This document shows, one piece after another, positions 18,760 through 28,262 of a DNA stretch of 64,000 nt (position 1 is its first letter; every line of letters starts with the position of its first letter). Origin of the DNA: Rhizobium sp. ACO-34A. GTDB taxonomy: Bacteria > Pseudomonadota > Alphaproteobacteria > Rhizobiales > Rhizobiaceae. Position numbers and translations under genes: made by a program. The stretch covers positions 2,607,001 through 2,671,000 of the forward strand of contig CP021371.1 in NCBI GenBank assembly GCA_002600635.1. Direction: 5' to 3'. Below the pieces are notes generated by a model. That model ran no database searches. It saw only the letters and a program-made list of their open reading frames with translations, and was not told where the DNA came from.

Positions 18760-20439
18760 TCAGCGGTCCCGGAAACGATTGGTGATCGGATAGCGCCGGT
18801 CGCGGCCGAAGTTCTTCTTGGTGATCTTCACGCCGGGAGCGGACTGACGCCGCTTGTATTCGGCGAGATAGAGCAGATGCTCGACCCGGTGCACTGTCGC
18901 CACGTCATGCCCACGGGCCACGATATCCTCGACCGCCATTTCCTTTTCGACGAGGCATTCGAGAATGTCGTCCAGCACCGGATAGGGCGGTAGTGAATCC
19001 TGGTCGGTCTGGTTCGGCCGAAGCTCGGCGGAAGGAGCCTTGGACAGGATATTGGCAGGGATGACCTCTCCCGACGGTCCGAGTGCACCCGGCGGCACAT
19101 GCGCATTGCGCCAGCCGGAAAGCGCGTAGACCTGCATCTTGTAGAGGTCCTTGATCGGATTGAAGCCACCGTTCATGTCGCCGTACAGCGTCGCATAGCC
19201 GACCGACATTTCCGACTTGTTGCCGGTGGTCACCACCATCGAGCCGAACTTGTTGGAGATCGCCATCAGGATGGTGCCGCGAGCGCGGCTCTGGAGGTTT
19301 TCCTCAGTGATGCCACTGTCCGTTCCCTCGAACATGTCCGAAAGCGCGGAAAGAAAACCTTCCACCGGTTCGGCAATCGGCACGGTGTCATAGTGGCAGC
19401 CCAGCGCCTTTGCGCAGGCCTCGGCATCGGCAAAGGATTCCTGCGAGGTATAGCGATAGGGCAACATCACCGTGCGAACCCTCTCCTCGCCCAGCGCATC
19501 GACGGCAATCGCCGCGCACAGGGCGGAATCGATGCCGCCGGAAAGGCCGAGAACAACGCTCTTGAAGCCGTTCTTGTTGACGTAGTCGCGAAAACCCAGA
19601 ACGCAGGCGCGATAATCCGCCTCTTCCTTTTCCGGAATGTGCGACATCGGTCCGTCCGTGCATCGCCAAGCGTCACCGGAACGCTTCCACGTCGTCACAG
19701 CCATCGTCGGTTCGAACTGGCTCATCTGGAAAGCCAGCGACTTGTCGGCATTGAAAGCGAAGCTCGCACCGTCGAAGACCAGTTCGTCCTGCCCACCGAC
19801 CTGGTTGGCGAAGATCAGCGGCAGGCCGCTCTCGATCACCTGACGCAGCGCCACCTGATGGCGCACATCGACCTTGCCACGGTAATAGGGTGAACCGTTG
19901 GGAACGAGCAGGATTTCCGCGCCCGTCTCGGCCAGCGTCTCGCAGATTCCGAGATCGTTCCAGATTTCTTCGCAGATCGGAATACCGAGCCGAACGCCGC
20001 GGAAGTTGACCGGCCCCGGCATGTCGCCCTCGACGAAGACGCGCTTCTCGTCGAATTCGCCGTAGTTGGGCAGGTCGATCTTGTCGCGAAGGCCGATGAT
20101 CTTGCCGCCATCGAGAACGGCGGCGGAGTTGTGCCGGCCCTTCTGCCCCTGCCGCGGGAACCCGACGATGACACCCGGCCCACCGTCAGCCGTATCGGCG
20201 GCAAGCTGCTCGACGGCATGCAGGCACGCCTTCAGGAAGGCCGGCTTGAGCACCAGATCCTCCGGTGGATAGCCGGAAATGAACAGCTCGGTCAAAAGCA
20301 GCAGGTCGGCCCCTTGCGCGGCCGCCTCGGCGCGTGCTTCCCGCGCCTTCGCAAGATTGCCGGCAACGTCGCCGACCGTCGGGTCGAATTGCGCAATGGC
20401 GATGCGCAGGATGTCGGGTCGAATGGGTGTATCGCTCAT
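18760..20439 (-). CDS. nadE: Glutamine-dependent NAD+ synthetase
   Basis: The 559-residue two-domain enzyme has an N-terminal nitrilase-like glutaminase with the Glu-Lys-Cys triad (LTELF, RDKIDLPNYGEFDE, PICEEIW). The C-terminal synthetase carries the ATP pyrophosphatase P-loop (LGLSGGIDSALCAAIA). It converts deamido-NAD to NAD+ using glutamine, the last step of NAD synthesis. Length and domain order are normal for the bacterial glutamine-dependent form. It is the first gene of a probable two-gene unit with the propeller protein. Confidence 0.95.
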   Translation of the reverse strand: MSDTPIRPDILRIAIAQFDPTVGDVAGNLAKAREARAEAAAQGADLLLLTELFISGYPPEDLVLKPAFLKACLHAVEQLAADTADGGPGVIVGFPRQGQKGRHNSAAVLDGGKIIGLRDKIDLPNYGEFDEKRVFVEGDMPGPVNFRGVRLGIPICEEIWNDLGICETLAETGAEILLVPNGSPYYRGKVDVRHQVALRQVIESGLPLIFANQVGGQDELVFDGASFAFNADKSLAFQMSQFEPTMAVTTWKRSGDAWRCTDGPMSHIPEKEEADYRACVLGFRDYVNKNGFKSVVLGLSGGIDSALCAAIAVDALGEERVRTVMLPYRYTSQESFADAEACAKALGCHYDTVPIAEPVEGFLSALSDMFEGTDSGITEENLQSRARGTILMAISNKFGSMVVTTGNKSEMSVGYATLYGDMNGGFNPIKDLYKMQVYALSGWRNAHVPPGALGPSGEVIPANILSKAPSAELRPNQTDQDSLPPYPVLDDILECLVEKEMAVEDIVARGHDVATVHRVEHLLYLAEYKRRQSAPGVKITKKNFGRDRRYPITNRFRDR

Positions 20440-20635
20440 GGGGCAGGTTTAGCGCGTGACGATGACAATCGCAACGTGGGCGTGGGCCACAAGGAGCACG
20501 ACAAGTAAAAGATCGCGGAGAGAACACATTGTATGTGAACAAACCGTCTTAACGCCCGGTTCATCTGGTATTCATGACGTTTATGTGACAGCTATGCAAA
20601 GTTTGGATGACATGACTTCATAGCTGGAGAACAAG

Positions 20636-22564
20636 GTGCTTGAGATTGGCTCAGATTCGGCGGTTTCGTCGAACGCCGCCCCGCAGGGCACCGTTGTACA
20701 GGCCGGCCGCCAGCAGGCGAAAATTGCGCTTGTCACGGTCGCGACATCTCTCGGAATCGCGATCCTCACCATCATCTGCAGCGAATGGCTCGCACGCGGC
20801 AGCCTGACCGACATTTCCGACTACATGCTTTCTCCGAGCCGTCCCGGCCTTGTAGCGGCAGGCGTCATATTCCTGCTGCTGCTCGCTGGTGACGCACTGT
20901 TCGGCCGCGCCTATCAGTCAGCGCTCGTCATCGTTCCGCTGACGCTGCTGCCGGCCTTCTTCTCCGGGCAGAAGCAGCTTTTCCTGTCCGACCCGCTCTA
21001 CCCCAGCGATCTCCTGTTCGGGCGCCAGATCATGGAACTGCTGCCCGTCATGGTCGCGGCAAAGCCGTTCACAGCTCTCGGCATATCCGCCGCAACGCTG
21101 GCGACGATCGGTATCCTCGTCTACCTGTTTGTCGTCAGCTGGAAGCGTTTCCCGCGCCTCACCGGTATTTCCAAGCTTGGCCGGCTGGTCGTCGCTCTGC
21201 CGATCATCGGCGCCTTCCTGTCCCTGATGGACGCGACCTCCTATTCCTACCTGCGCGACCGGCTGAACATCATTCCCATGATGTGGGACCAGCAGGAAAA
21301 CTACCGTCATAACGGCTTCCTCCTTGCTTTCGCCTTCAACGCGCCGATGGCCAACGTGTCGGCACCGGAAGGCTATGGCAGCGACGCGATCGCCGACATC
21401 CCGGCCGACCGCGTGCCCGCCAGCTTCTTTTCCGGCCGCCATGCCGACGTCATCATGGTGATGAGCGAGTCCCTCTGGGATCCGACCCGCCTTTCCAATG
21501 TCGGCTTTTCGCCGGACCCGATGCCAACCGTCCGCGCCAGCCAGTCCGGCAACGTCTTCTCGCCGGAATTCGGCGGCATGACCGCCAACGTGGAATTCGA
21601 GGCGCTTACGGGCTTCTCCAATGCCTTCCTCCCCTATGGAAGCATTCCCTACCAGCAGTATGTCCGCCGTCCACTGCCCTCGCTTGCCACCTTCTTCGAA
21701 TCCAAGGGCTACACCAGCAAGGCCTTCCACCCCTTCCAGAGCTGGTTCTGGAACCGCGGAAACGTCTACAAGTCTCTCGGCTTCGACAGCTTTGCTTCCG
21801 AAGAAAACATGCCGGCCATGGAAAAGCGGGGCATCTTCGCCTCCGACGAGGCCCTGACCCGCGAAATCATGCGCGTAGGTGACGATACCGCGGAACCGTT
21901 CTTCTTCTTTGCCGTCACCCTTCAGGGACACGGGCCCTACGAGGCGAACCGCTACGCCAGCAACACCATCGAACTGGACGAAGCCGTGCTTTCTCCGCAA
22001 AGCCGCAGCACGCTGGCAACCTATGCCCAGGGCGTGCGTGAGGCGGACAAGAGCCTGAAGACACTGATGGAATGGGCGAAGAAGCGTCGCCGCGAAACCA
22101 TCATCGTGCTGTTCGGCGATCATCTGCCGCCGCTTGGCACTGTCTATCCGGAAAGCGGGTATATGCCGGATCAGGTCGCAACCCGCAGGGCGCCACTCGA
22201 CGTGATGAAACGCGAGCACGAGACCCCGCTCGTCGTCTGGTCCTCCAAGCGCGGCGTGCAGAAGGACATCGGCTCGGTCAGCCCCGCCCAGCTTCCCTCG
22301 CTGGTGGTGAAGCTCGCCGGCTATCGCCATCCCTATTACACCGGTGTTCTAGGCCGGGCGCAGGAACGCTTCACCGTCTTCGACCGCCACCTGCTGGTGG
22401 AACGGAATGGCAAGACGCAGGCCGACTGGTCCTTGAACGGTACGACGCTCGATCCCACGATCCGCGACCTGCGGCTCCTGCAGCATGACATGATGTTTGG
22501 AAGCCAGTTCGGCGTGGAGCGCTTCTTCCCGGAGATGACCGACCGCCTCAACCCGGAGTCCTGA
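20636..22564 (+). CDS. LTA synthase family sulfatase / phosphoglycerol transferase-like protein
   Basis: The 642-residue protein has about five N-terminal membrane helices (within residues 25-200) and a periplasmic sulfatase-fold domain. Active-site elements of the phosphoglycerol-transferase branch are visible: a metal Glu in VMSESLWDP, the nucleophile Thr in FEALTG, and the metal site LFGDHLPPLG. Relatives move phosphoglycerol from phosphatidylglycerol to lipoteichoic acid or osmoregulated glucans. In rhizobia a plausible acceptor is cyclic beta-glucan, but that is inference. The start is GTG at 20636 with GGAG six bases upstream. A TTAACGCCCGGTTCA sequence 80 bases upstream is one mismatch from a CtrA-type box. 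Confidence 0.85.
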   Translation: MLEIGSDSAVSSNAAPQGTVVQAGRQQAKIALVTVATSLGIAILTIICSEWLARGSLTDISDYMLSPSRPGLVAAGVIFLLLLAGDALFGRAYQSALVIVPLTLLPAFFSGQKQLFLSDPLYPSDLLFGRQIMELLPVMVAAKPFTALGISAATLATIGILVYLFVVSWKRFPRLTGISKLGRLVVALPIIGAFLSLMDATSYSYLRDRLNIIPMMWDQQENYRHNGFLLAFAFNAPMANVSAPEGYGSDAIADIPADRVPASFFSGRHADVIMVMSESLWDPTRLSNVGFSPDPMPTVRASQSGNVFSPEFGGMTANVEFEALTGFSNAFLPYGSIPYQQYVRRPLPSLATFFESKGYTSKAFHPFQSWFWNRGNVYKSLGFDSFASEENMPAMEKRGIFASDEALTREIMRVGDDTAEPFFFFAVTLQGHGPYEANRYASNTIELDEAVLSPQSRSTLATYAQGVREADKSLKTLMEWAKKRRRETIIVLFGDHLPPLGTVYPESGYMPDQVATRRAPLDVMKREHETPLVVWSSKRGVQKDIGSVSPAQLPSLVVKLAGYRHPYYTGVLGRAQERFTVFDRHLLVERNGKTQADWSLNGTTLDPTIRDLRLLQHDMMFGSQFGVERFFPEMTDRLNPES

Positions 22565-22782
22565 TACCCCCACGAAAGGACGGAATGCCGCAGCGGCATG
22601 ACGCGCATTATCATTGCCCGGTATCTTGCGCGGACGAAAGAAAAGCGTCATTGACATTCGCAACGCATCCGGGAGGATGGCGAACGGGGATGATCTATTA
22701 CGAGGTCGCACATGCCGACCGAACGCGATATCGCCCTGCAAGTATTGAGATGTCCAGGTATTTCATCAGAGCGTAACGAGCC

Positions 22783-23739
22783 ATGCGGTCACTGACCCGA
22801 GCCGAGATTGCTGCCCATCCGTCGTTTCCGTCGATCGAAAGGCAGATTGCGAAACACCTTATAGAAATTCATGTCCGTACACCGAGGCTGTCCCGCCTGA
22901 AGGCGTCTCATCGCAAATGGCTGATGACGCAGTCGCTCTACGCTCTGGGCCTCCAGCGCACGGAAGACGACCCCCTCTCCGGCCTGACGGCAACCCGCTT
23001 CGTCGAGATCGTGATGAAGCTCGGCGCGGCAAGCCGAAACACGGCAACCGGCTTCCTGGCGGAACTGGTCGCCTACAAGTTCCTGCGTGACGTGCCCGAC
23101 GTACCGGACCGACGCGTGCGCGTTCTCGAAACCACCGAAGCCAGCAACACCGCGATGATGAGCTGGTTCACCGGCCACATGGCCTGTCTCGACCGGCTGG
23201 ACGGCGGCAATCGCGAGGCGACAACCGCCACCGATCCGCGCATCTTCCGCATCGCGCAGCCCTATGCTGCCGCCAAGCTCGTGGAAGACCCGATCTGGCG
23301 CGACCCCGCTGACTCCATCGGTCACTTCCTGTGGTCCGATCTCGGCGGCATGGTTCTGCATGACCTGATCGCACGCATCGAAACCTTCGATCCCGACGCG
23401 GAACGCACGAGCATCGGCCCAGTTACGCTGGCCGAACTCAGCGACATCTACATGATCTCGGCCACCAACCTGAAGCGCATGTTCAAGAAGGCCGAACTGG
23501 AAAACCTGCTCGGCTGGGACCAGCCGCGCCGTCGGGGCGACCTGTGGCTTTCGAAAGCATTCCTCAGCGACTACTTCACCTGGCAATCCGCCAAGTTCAC
23601 AGCTCTGGACGAGGCCTACCACCACGCCCTTGAGGAGATTGCGGAAGCGGAGCCTGCGGCGATGTCTCAGGCGGTTGTGGCGGGAGCGGCCGGTGGTCCG
23701 TCGCCGGCAAACTTCGGCAGCGCGTCGTCCAGATCGTAA
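22783..23739 (+). CDS. Hypothetical protein with possible C-terminal helix-turn-helix
   Basis: I do not recognise this 318-residue protein. It is soluble, Arg/Leu/Ala-rich and mostly helical, with no signal peptide or membrane segment. Residues about 215-240 (LAELSDIYMISATNLKRMFK) resemble a DNA-binding helix-turn-helix, and the stretch before it could be a ligand domain, so a regulator is one possibility. Codon use matches neighbours. Its 3' end overlaps the convergent GFA gene by 73 bases, so the last 24 residues (Ala/Gly/Ser-rich) are probably non-structural. Confidence 0.7.
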   Translation: MRSLTRAEIAAHPSFPSIERQIAKHLIEIHVRTPRLSRLKASHRKWLMTQSLYALGLQRTEDDPLSGLTATRFVEIVMKLGAASRNTATGFLAELVAYKFLRDVPDVPDRRVRVLETTEASNTAMMSWFTGHMACLDRLDGGNREATTATDPRIFRIAQPYAAAKLVEDPIWRDPADSIGHFLWSDLGGMVLHDLIARIETFDPDAERTSIGPVTLAELSDIYMISATNLKRMFKKAELENLLGWDQPRRRGDLWLSKAFLSDYFTWQSAKFTALDEAYHHALEEIAEAEPAAMSQAVVAGAAGGPSPANFGSASSRS

Positions 23740-24092
23740 TAGTCACCCTTGTCTGCACAATAGATGTGATAGCCAGATTGAAGACCGGTGGGCGTTTCAA
23801 ACGCGCCAGCGAGAATGGACATGTAGTCGAGTCCATCGCCATGCCAGAAGAGCGCCGAACCGCAGGTGCGGCAAAAGCCTCGCGCCGCAGCGTCGCTCGC
23901 CCGGTACCACGTGATGTTGTCCTCTCCCCTGAGGTCGATGTGTTCCAGCGCCACATTGGTGGCGGCATAGTAATGCCCCGTCTGCTTGCGGCACTGGGAG
24001 CAATGACAAAATATGATCGGCCGCAGCGGGCCCTTCACCTCGAAGGAAACCGCCCCGCACAGGCACGCACCGGTTCGTCGCTCACCGCTCAT
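23667..24092 (-). CDS. GFA/CENP-V family zinc protein
   Basis: Starting at MSGERRTGACLCGAVSF the product is 141 residues. It carries the GFA-domain zinc ligands in order: CLCG, CHCSQC and CRTCGS. Members relate to glutathione-dependent formaldehyde-activating enzyme, but most, including short ones like this, have no proven activity. A longer version starting at 24167 is open but adds an N-terminus unlike the family. The gene is convergent with, and overlaps, the hypothetical gene to its left. Confidence 0.85.
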   Translation of the reverse strand: MSGERRTGACLCGAVSFEVKGPLRPIIFCHCSQCRKQTGHYYAATNVALEHIDLRGEDNITWYRASDAAARGFCRTCGSALFWHGDGLDYMSILAGAFETPTGLQSGYHIYCADKGDYYDLDDALPKFAGDGPPAAPATTA

Positions 24093-24358
24093 TGTTACTG
24101 ATATCCCCGTTTCTCGTTCTTTGATCCGCGCAGGGTCGCCTTCATCGCCCCTCGCGGTCAATGGCAAACCATTGAAGCTTTGGTTGCGATTTCCTGAAGA
24201 TCCGGCTTTGGCAGCCGCGGCATCATCTTGCGCCGCAGCAATATGAAAAATATCTAATGCAATTCATAATTGCCGACTGAAAAATAACTAAACCTTAATG
24301 AGCTAGGAGTTTCATTACAATCTAAATTACGCATACACGGTAAAAGGGGTATTCCAGG

Positions 24359-24781
24359 ATGCGTAGAAGGCAAAGCTTGCTGACAGATAGACGCGGCGCC
24401 GCAGCGATCGAATTCGCCATTCTGGCCCCCGTCTTCTTCATGGTCGTCTTTTCGATGATCGGTTACGGAATCTACTTGAGCGCGAGCCACGCGGTGCAGC
24501 AACTCACCGCCGATGCAGCGCGCACGGCCATTGCCGGGCTCACATCGACCGAGCGCAAACAACTCGCCGAGAAATACGTGAAGGCGACGACCTCGGAATA
24601 TGCGTTCCTTGACGGCAAGGCCATGACGGTCGCCGTGCAGGACGATCCGAATAACCCCGACCAGTTCACGGTCAGCATTTCCTACGATGCATCGGGCCTG
24701 CCGATCTGGCAGCTCTACAGTTTCGCCATGCCGGGCAAGGTGATCCGGCGTTTTGCCACCATCCGTGTAGGAGGGATATGA
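24359..24781 (+). CDS. TadE-like pseudopilin/pilus assembly protein
   Basis: The 140-residue protein has the TadE signature: an Arg-rich leader, then RRGAAAIEFAILAPVFFMVVF, a hydrophobic helix with the conserved Glu after the cleavage-type Gly/Ala region. TadE-like minor pseudopilins assist Tad/Flp pilus assembly. The gene is followed after one base by a TadG-like gene, so they are translated together. No flp pilin, tadA ATPase or secretin gene lies in the window, so this pair is detached from a tad locus. Confidence 0.85.
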   Translation: MRRRQSLLTDRRGAAAIEFAILAPVFFMVVFSMIGYGIYLSASHAVQQLTADAARTAIAGLTSTERKQLAEKYVKATTSEYAFLDGKAMTVAVQDDPNNPDQFTVSISYDASGLPIWQLYSFAMPGKVIRRFATIRVGGI

Positions 24782-24782
24782 C

Positions 24783-26513
24783 ATGAAACGACGCCTTAGC
24801 CTCTTGCCCAGACGGATGCTGAAGGAAGATACCGGCAACATAGCGGTATCGGCCGCCCTCGTCGCCCCGCTGATCATCGGAACGCTGGCACTTGGCGTGG
24901 ACTATGGCCACCTGACCATGCAGCAGCGGGCGCTGCAGCAGGCTGCAGACCTCTCGGCGATAGTTGCCGCCTCAAGCTTGACCAACCCCGGACAGGCCGC
25001 CTTCAACTACTTCAAGATGAACGGGCTGGACATGCCCGTGGCCACCGCCACGGGCCTCATCACCGATACCGGCGTCGTATCGCTCGACAAGATCAGCCAG
25101 TACGCCGCCGTGGCAACGGTCACCACAGGTCGCTACACAGCTGATCCCACACTCTCGGTCGATGCGCGCTTCGTGCAGACGAGCAGCTATCCCGATGCGG
25201 TCAGGGTCGAAGTCCGCAGGAAAGAGACGCTCTTCTTCGCCAGCGCCTTCGCCGATCCGCCGACACTCGGGGCTGTCGGGACCGCCGCTGCGAACAAGAT
25301 GGCAAGCTTCTCGATCGGTTCACGGCTTGCAAGCCTGCATGGCGGCGTCCTGAATGCGGTGCTTTCGGGATTGCTCGGTACCAGTATCAGCCTCGACGTC
25401 ATGGACTACCGTGCGCTCATCGACGCCGACGTCGCCGTTCTGAAGACGCTCGACGCGCTGGCAATCGACCTCGGCCTCACGGCGGTAACCTACGAGGACC
25501 TGCTTCAAACCGACGTCAGCTTTGGCAAGGTAATCGATGCCGTCCTGCGCCTGACCACCCTCGATGCCAAGACGAGGTCGGCGCTCGAAGCGCTCAAGCG
25601 TCAGGTTGCCAAGACGAAGCTCACGGTCAAACTTGAGAATGTTCTCAACCCCGGCCCCTATTCCGAACGCCTGATCGGCAGCGCCGATCACCTGACGGTC
25701 AATGTCGGCGTCTTCGAATTCCTGACGGCCGCCGCGGCAGCGGCCAACGGCAAGAACCAGGTTGCCGTCGATCTGGGCGCAACCATTCCAGGCCTCGCCT
25801 CGGCAAAACTGTCGATCGCCATCGGCGCGCCGCCCGTTTCTACCCCTCCGGCTGCAGTCGGTGGGGTCGGCACCATAGTCCGGACCGCGCAGACGCGCAT
25901 AGCCTTGAATGTCTCGACAGACGGATTGCTGGCGCTTGCGGGGATCAAGGTCAAGGTGCCACTCTATGTCGAGGTCGCCCATGCCGAAGCCAAGCTCGCC
26001 GAAATCAACTGCCGCGACCGCAGTGGCTCGGCGGATGTCAGGATATCGGCAGTGCCGGGCCTTGCCGAAATTGCCCTTGGCAATATCGATACCAGCGCCT
26101 TCGCCAACTTCGGCACGAAGCCCCGGGTGACCAAGGCTACTCTGGTCCAGGCCCCGCTGCTGGGTATCGACGCGATGGCCTATATCAACGCCTCGAACAT
26201 GGACAAGAAGACGCTGACCTTCACGCCGAACGAGATTGCCAGCGGCACCGTGAAGACCGTCTCGACCAGCCAGACGCTGACCTCGCTGCAATTCTCGCTG
26301 CTCAAGAACCTCGACGTCGATATCCGTCTTGCGGGGCTGACGCTTGGAACACCGCAGGCTGTTCAGAACGCTCTGGCCCAGACGCTCTCCAACCTCACGG
26401 TTCCGCTGGACAGCCTGCTCTACAACACGCTGCTGGCGCTCGGCATCCGCATCGGCGAAGCGGATGTGCGGGCGACATACGCCACCTGCCAGCAACCCGT
26501 TCTCGTACAGTAG
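24783..26513 (+). CDS. TadG-like pilus-assembly/surface protein
   Basis: The 576-residue product has the TadG N-terminus (DTGNIAVSAALVAPLIIGTL, a single membrane anchor) followed by VDYGHLTMQQRALQQAADLSA. This Tad_N domain directs proteins to the Tad machinery. The rest is a long extracytoplasmic region rich in Ala, Thr, Val and Leu, without the von Willebrand A domain of many TadG proteins. Late Cys residues (NCRDRSG, ATCQQP) could pair. It is likely anchored in the inner membrane and exposed to the periplasm. Confidence 0.8.
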   Translation: MKRRLSLLPRRMLKEDTGNIAVSAALVAPLIIGTLALGVDYGHLTMQQRALQQAADLSAIVAASSLTNPGQAAFNYFKMNGLDMPVATATGLITDTGVVSLDKISQYAAVATVTTGRYTADPTLSVDARFVQTSSYPDAVRVEVRRKETLFFASAFADPPTLGAVGTAAANKMASFSIGSRLASLHGGVLNAVLSGLLGTSISLDVMDYRALIDADVAVLKTLDALAIDLGLTAVTYEDLLQTDVSFGKVIDAVLRLTTLDAKTRSALEALKRQVAKTKLTVKLENVLNPGPYSERLIGSADHLTVNVGVFEFLTAAAAAANGKNQVAVDLGATIPGLASAKLSIAIGAPPVSTPPAAVGGVGTIVRTAQTRIALNVSTDGLLALAGIKVKVPLYVEVAHAEAKLAEINCRDRSGSADVRISAVPGLAEIALGNIDTSAFANFGTKPRVTKATLVQAPLLGIDAMAYINASNMDKKTLTFTPNEIASGTVKTVSTSQTLTSLQFSLLKNLDVDIRLAGLTLGTPQAVQNALAQTLSNLTVPLDSLLYNTLLALGIRIGEADVRATYATCQQPVLVQ

Positions 26514-26524
26514 GCGCAAACAGA

Positions 26525-26553
26525 AAAGCCGGCGTCCTGACGACGCCGGCTTT
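26525..26553. terminator. Bidirectional terminator between tadG-like and DAHP synthase genes
   Basis: A perfect 12-bp stem (AAAGCCGGCGTC / GACGCCGGCTTT) with a 5-nt loop has T-runs on both sides, and sits between convergent stops. Confidence 0.88.
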
Positions 26554-26576
26554 GATCGTTGTCCAATATCAGGCGA

Positions 26577-27953
26577 TCAGCCGTTGGCTACCAGCATCCG
26601 CTTTTCGTCGCGGCCGCCCTTCATGCGCTCGGCCAAAAGGAAGGCCAGTTCGAGCGCCTGATCGGCATTGAGGCGCGGATCGCAATGGGTGTGGTAGCGA
26701 TCCTGCAGATCTTCTGCCGAGACCGCACGGGCACCGCCGGTGCATTCCGTCACGTCCTTGCCGGTCATCTCGATATGGATGCCGCCCGGATGCGACCCTT
26801 CCGCACGATGGATCTGGAAGAAGCTTTCGACTTCCGACAGGACGCGCTCGAACGGACGGGTCTTGTAGTTGTTGAGCGTGATCGTATTGCCGTGCATCGG
26901 ATCGCAGGACCATACAACCTTGCGGCCTTCGCGCTCGACGGCACGGATCAGCTTCGGCAGGTGATCGGCAACCTTGTCATGACCGAAACGGCAGATCAGG
27001 GTCAGACGGCCAGCCTCGTTCGCCGGGTTCAGGAGATCGATCAGGTTCAGAAGATCATCCGGCTGCAACGACGGACCGCACTTCAGGCCGATCGGGTTCT
27101 TGATGCCGCGGCAGTATTCGATATGGGCATGGTCTGCCTGACGTGTACGGTCGCCGATCCAGATCATGTGACCGGAGGTCGCGTACCAGTCGCCCGAGGT
27201 GGAATCGACGCGGGTCAGAGCTTCCTCATAGCCGAGAAGCAGCGCCTCGTGGCTGGTGAAGAAATCCGTCTCGCGCAGGCTCGGATTGTTGTCCGAGGTG
27301 ATGCCGATGGCCTTCATGAAGTTCATCGTCTCGGAAATCCGGTCGGCGAGCTTGCGGTAGCGCTCGGCCTGCGGGCTGTCCTTGACGAAGCCAAGCATCC
27401 ACTGGTGCACGTTCTCGAGGTTGGCATAGCCACCCATCGCGAAGGCGCGCAGCAGGTTCAGCGTCGCGGCCGACTGGCGGTACGCCATGATCTGGCGTTC
27501 CGGATTGGGAACGCGGGCCTCAGGCGTGAACTCGATGCCGTTGACGATGTCGCCACGGTAGCTCGGCAGCTCGGTATCACCCTGCTTCTCGAAATCCGAA
27601 GAGCGCGGCTTGGCGAACTGGCCGGCAATACGGCCGACCTTGACGACCGGAAGCTGCGCGCCATAGGTCAGGACGACAGCCATCTGCAGGAAAGCGCGGA
27701 AAAAGTCGCGGATCGTATCCGCGCCATGCTCGGCAAAGCTCTCCGCGCAATCGCCGCCCTGCAGCAGGAAGGCGTTGCCTTCCGCGACATTGGCGAGCGA
27801 CTTGGTCAGGCGACGTGCTTCACCGGCAAAGACGAGTGGCGGATACTTGGCAAGCTGGGCTTCCGCATCCGCGAGCGCTGCTGCGTCTGGATAGGCGGGA
27901 ACCTGCTTGATCGGCTTCTGTCGCCAACTACCTGGGGTCCAATTCTGTGCCAT
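26577..27953 (-). CDS. Class II 3-deoxy-7-phosphoheptulonate (DAHP) synthase
   Basis: From [11 protein letters not shown] the product is 458 residues, the usual size of plant-type (class II) DAHP synthases. Family motifs include [39 protein letters not shown] and [10 protein letters not shown]. It condenses phosphoenolpyruvate with erythrose 4-phosphate, opening the shikimate pathway. An ATG three codons upstream (27962) is an alternative. A terminator-like hairpin lies just before the gene on its own strand, a possible attenuator. It is monocistronic. Confidence 0.95.
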   Translation of the reverse strand: MAQNWTPGSWRQKPIKQVPAYPDAAALADAEAQLAKYPPLVFAGEARRLTKSLANVAEGNAFLLQGGDCAESFAEHGADTIRDFFRAFLQMAVVLTYGAQLPVVKVGRIAGQFAKPRSSDFEKQGDTELPSYRGDIVNGIEFTPEARVPNPERQIMAYRQSAATLNLLRAFAMGGYANLENVHQWMLGFVKDSPQAERYRKLADRISETMNFMKAIGITSDNNPSLRETDFFTSHEALLLGYEEALTRVDSTSGDWYATSGHMIWIGDRTRQADHAHIEYCRGIKNPIGLKCGPSLQPDDLLNLIDLLNPANEAGRLTLICRFGHDKVADHLPKLIRAVEREGRKVVWSCDPMHGNTITLNNYKTRPFERVLSEVESFFQIHRAEGSHPGGIHIEMTGKDVTECTGGARAVSAEDLQDRYHTHCDPRLNADQALELAFLLAERMKGGRDEKRMLVANG

Positions 27954-27973
27954 GGTCTTCACCTGCTGTTAAA

Positions 27974-27996
27974 AGGCGGCCTCCTCCCGGCCGCTT
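27974..27996 (-). promoter_or_regulatory. Terminator-like hairpin in the DAHP synthase leader
   Basis: On the minus strand GCGGCC-GGGAGGA-GGCCGC is followed at once by CTTTTAAC, about 20 bases before the ATG. The position fits a transcription attenuator or a translational control hairpin. No obvious aromatic leader peptide was found upstream. Confidence 0.4.
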
Positions 27997-28262
27997 GGAA
28001 TTCGGGGCTTATAGACGGATATATCGGCGTTGCAAAGCCGAAGTTGAAGGCCTTTCGCGTACACACGGTCCACATTTGCGCAACACTCCATCCCTTGCAT
28101 TCGCACGACCAGATCCCAGTCTATCAGATTTTGCTGAAAAAGCGGACCTCTCATTGCACTTAAGCCTCGACGACGTGCGTCCGCACCTTGATTTTACATG
28201 AACGTAAACGTAAGAATTTCACCGGGTGGAATGGATGCGCGACGGGATGAGGAGATCGGTCG
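27997..28262. other. Divergent intergenic region, DAHP synthase and hydrolase genes
   Basis: About 266 bases without a supported gene. Both flanking genes point outward, so it should hold two promoters, but I cannot identify them with confidence. Confidence 0.35.
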
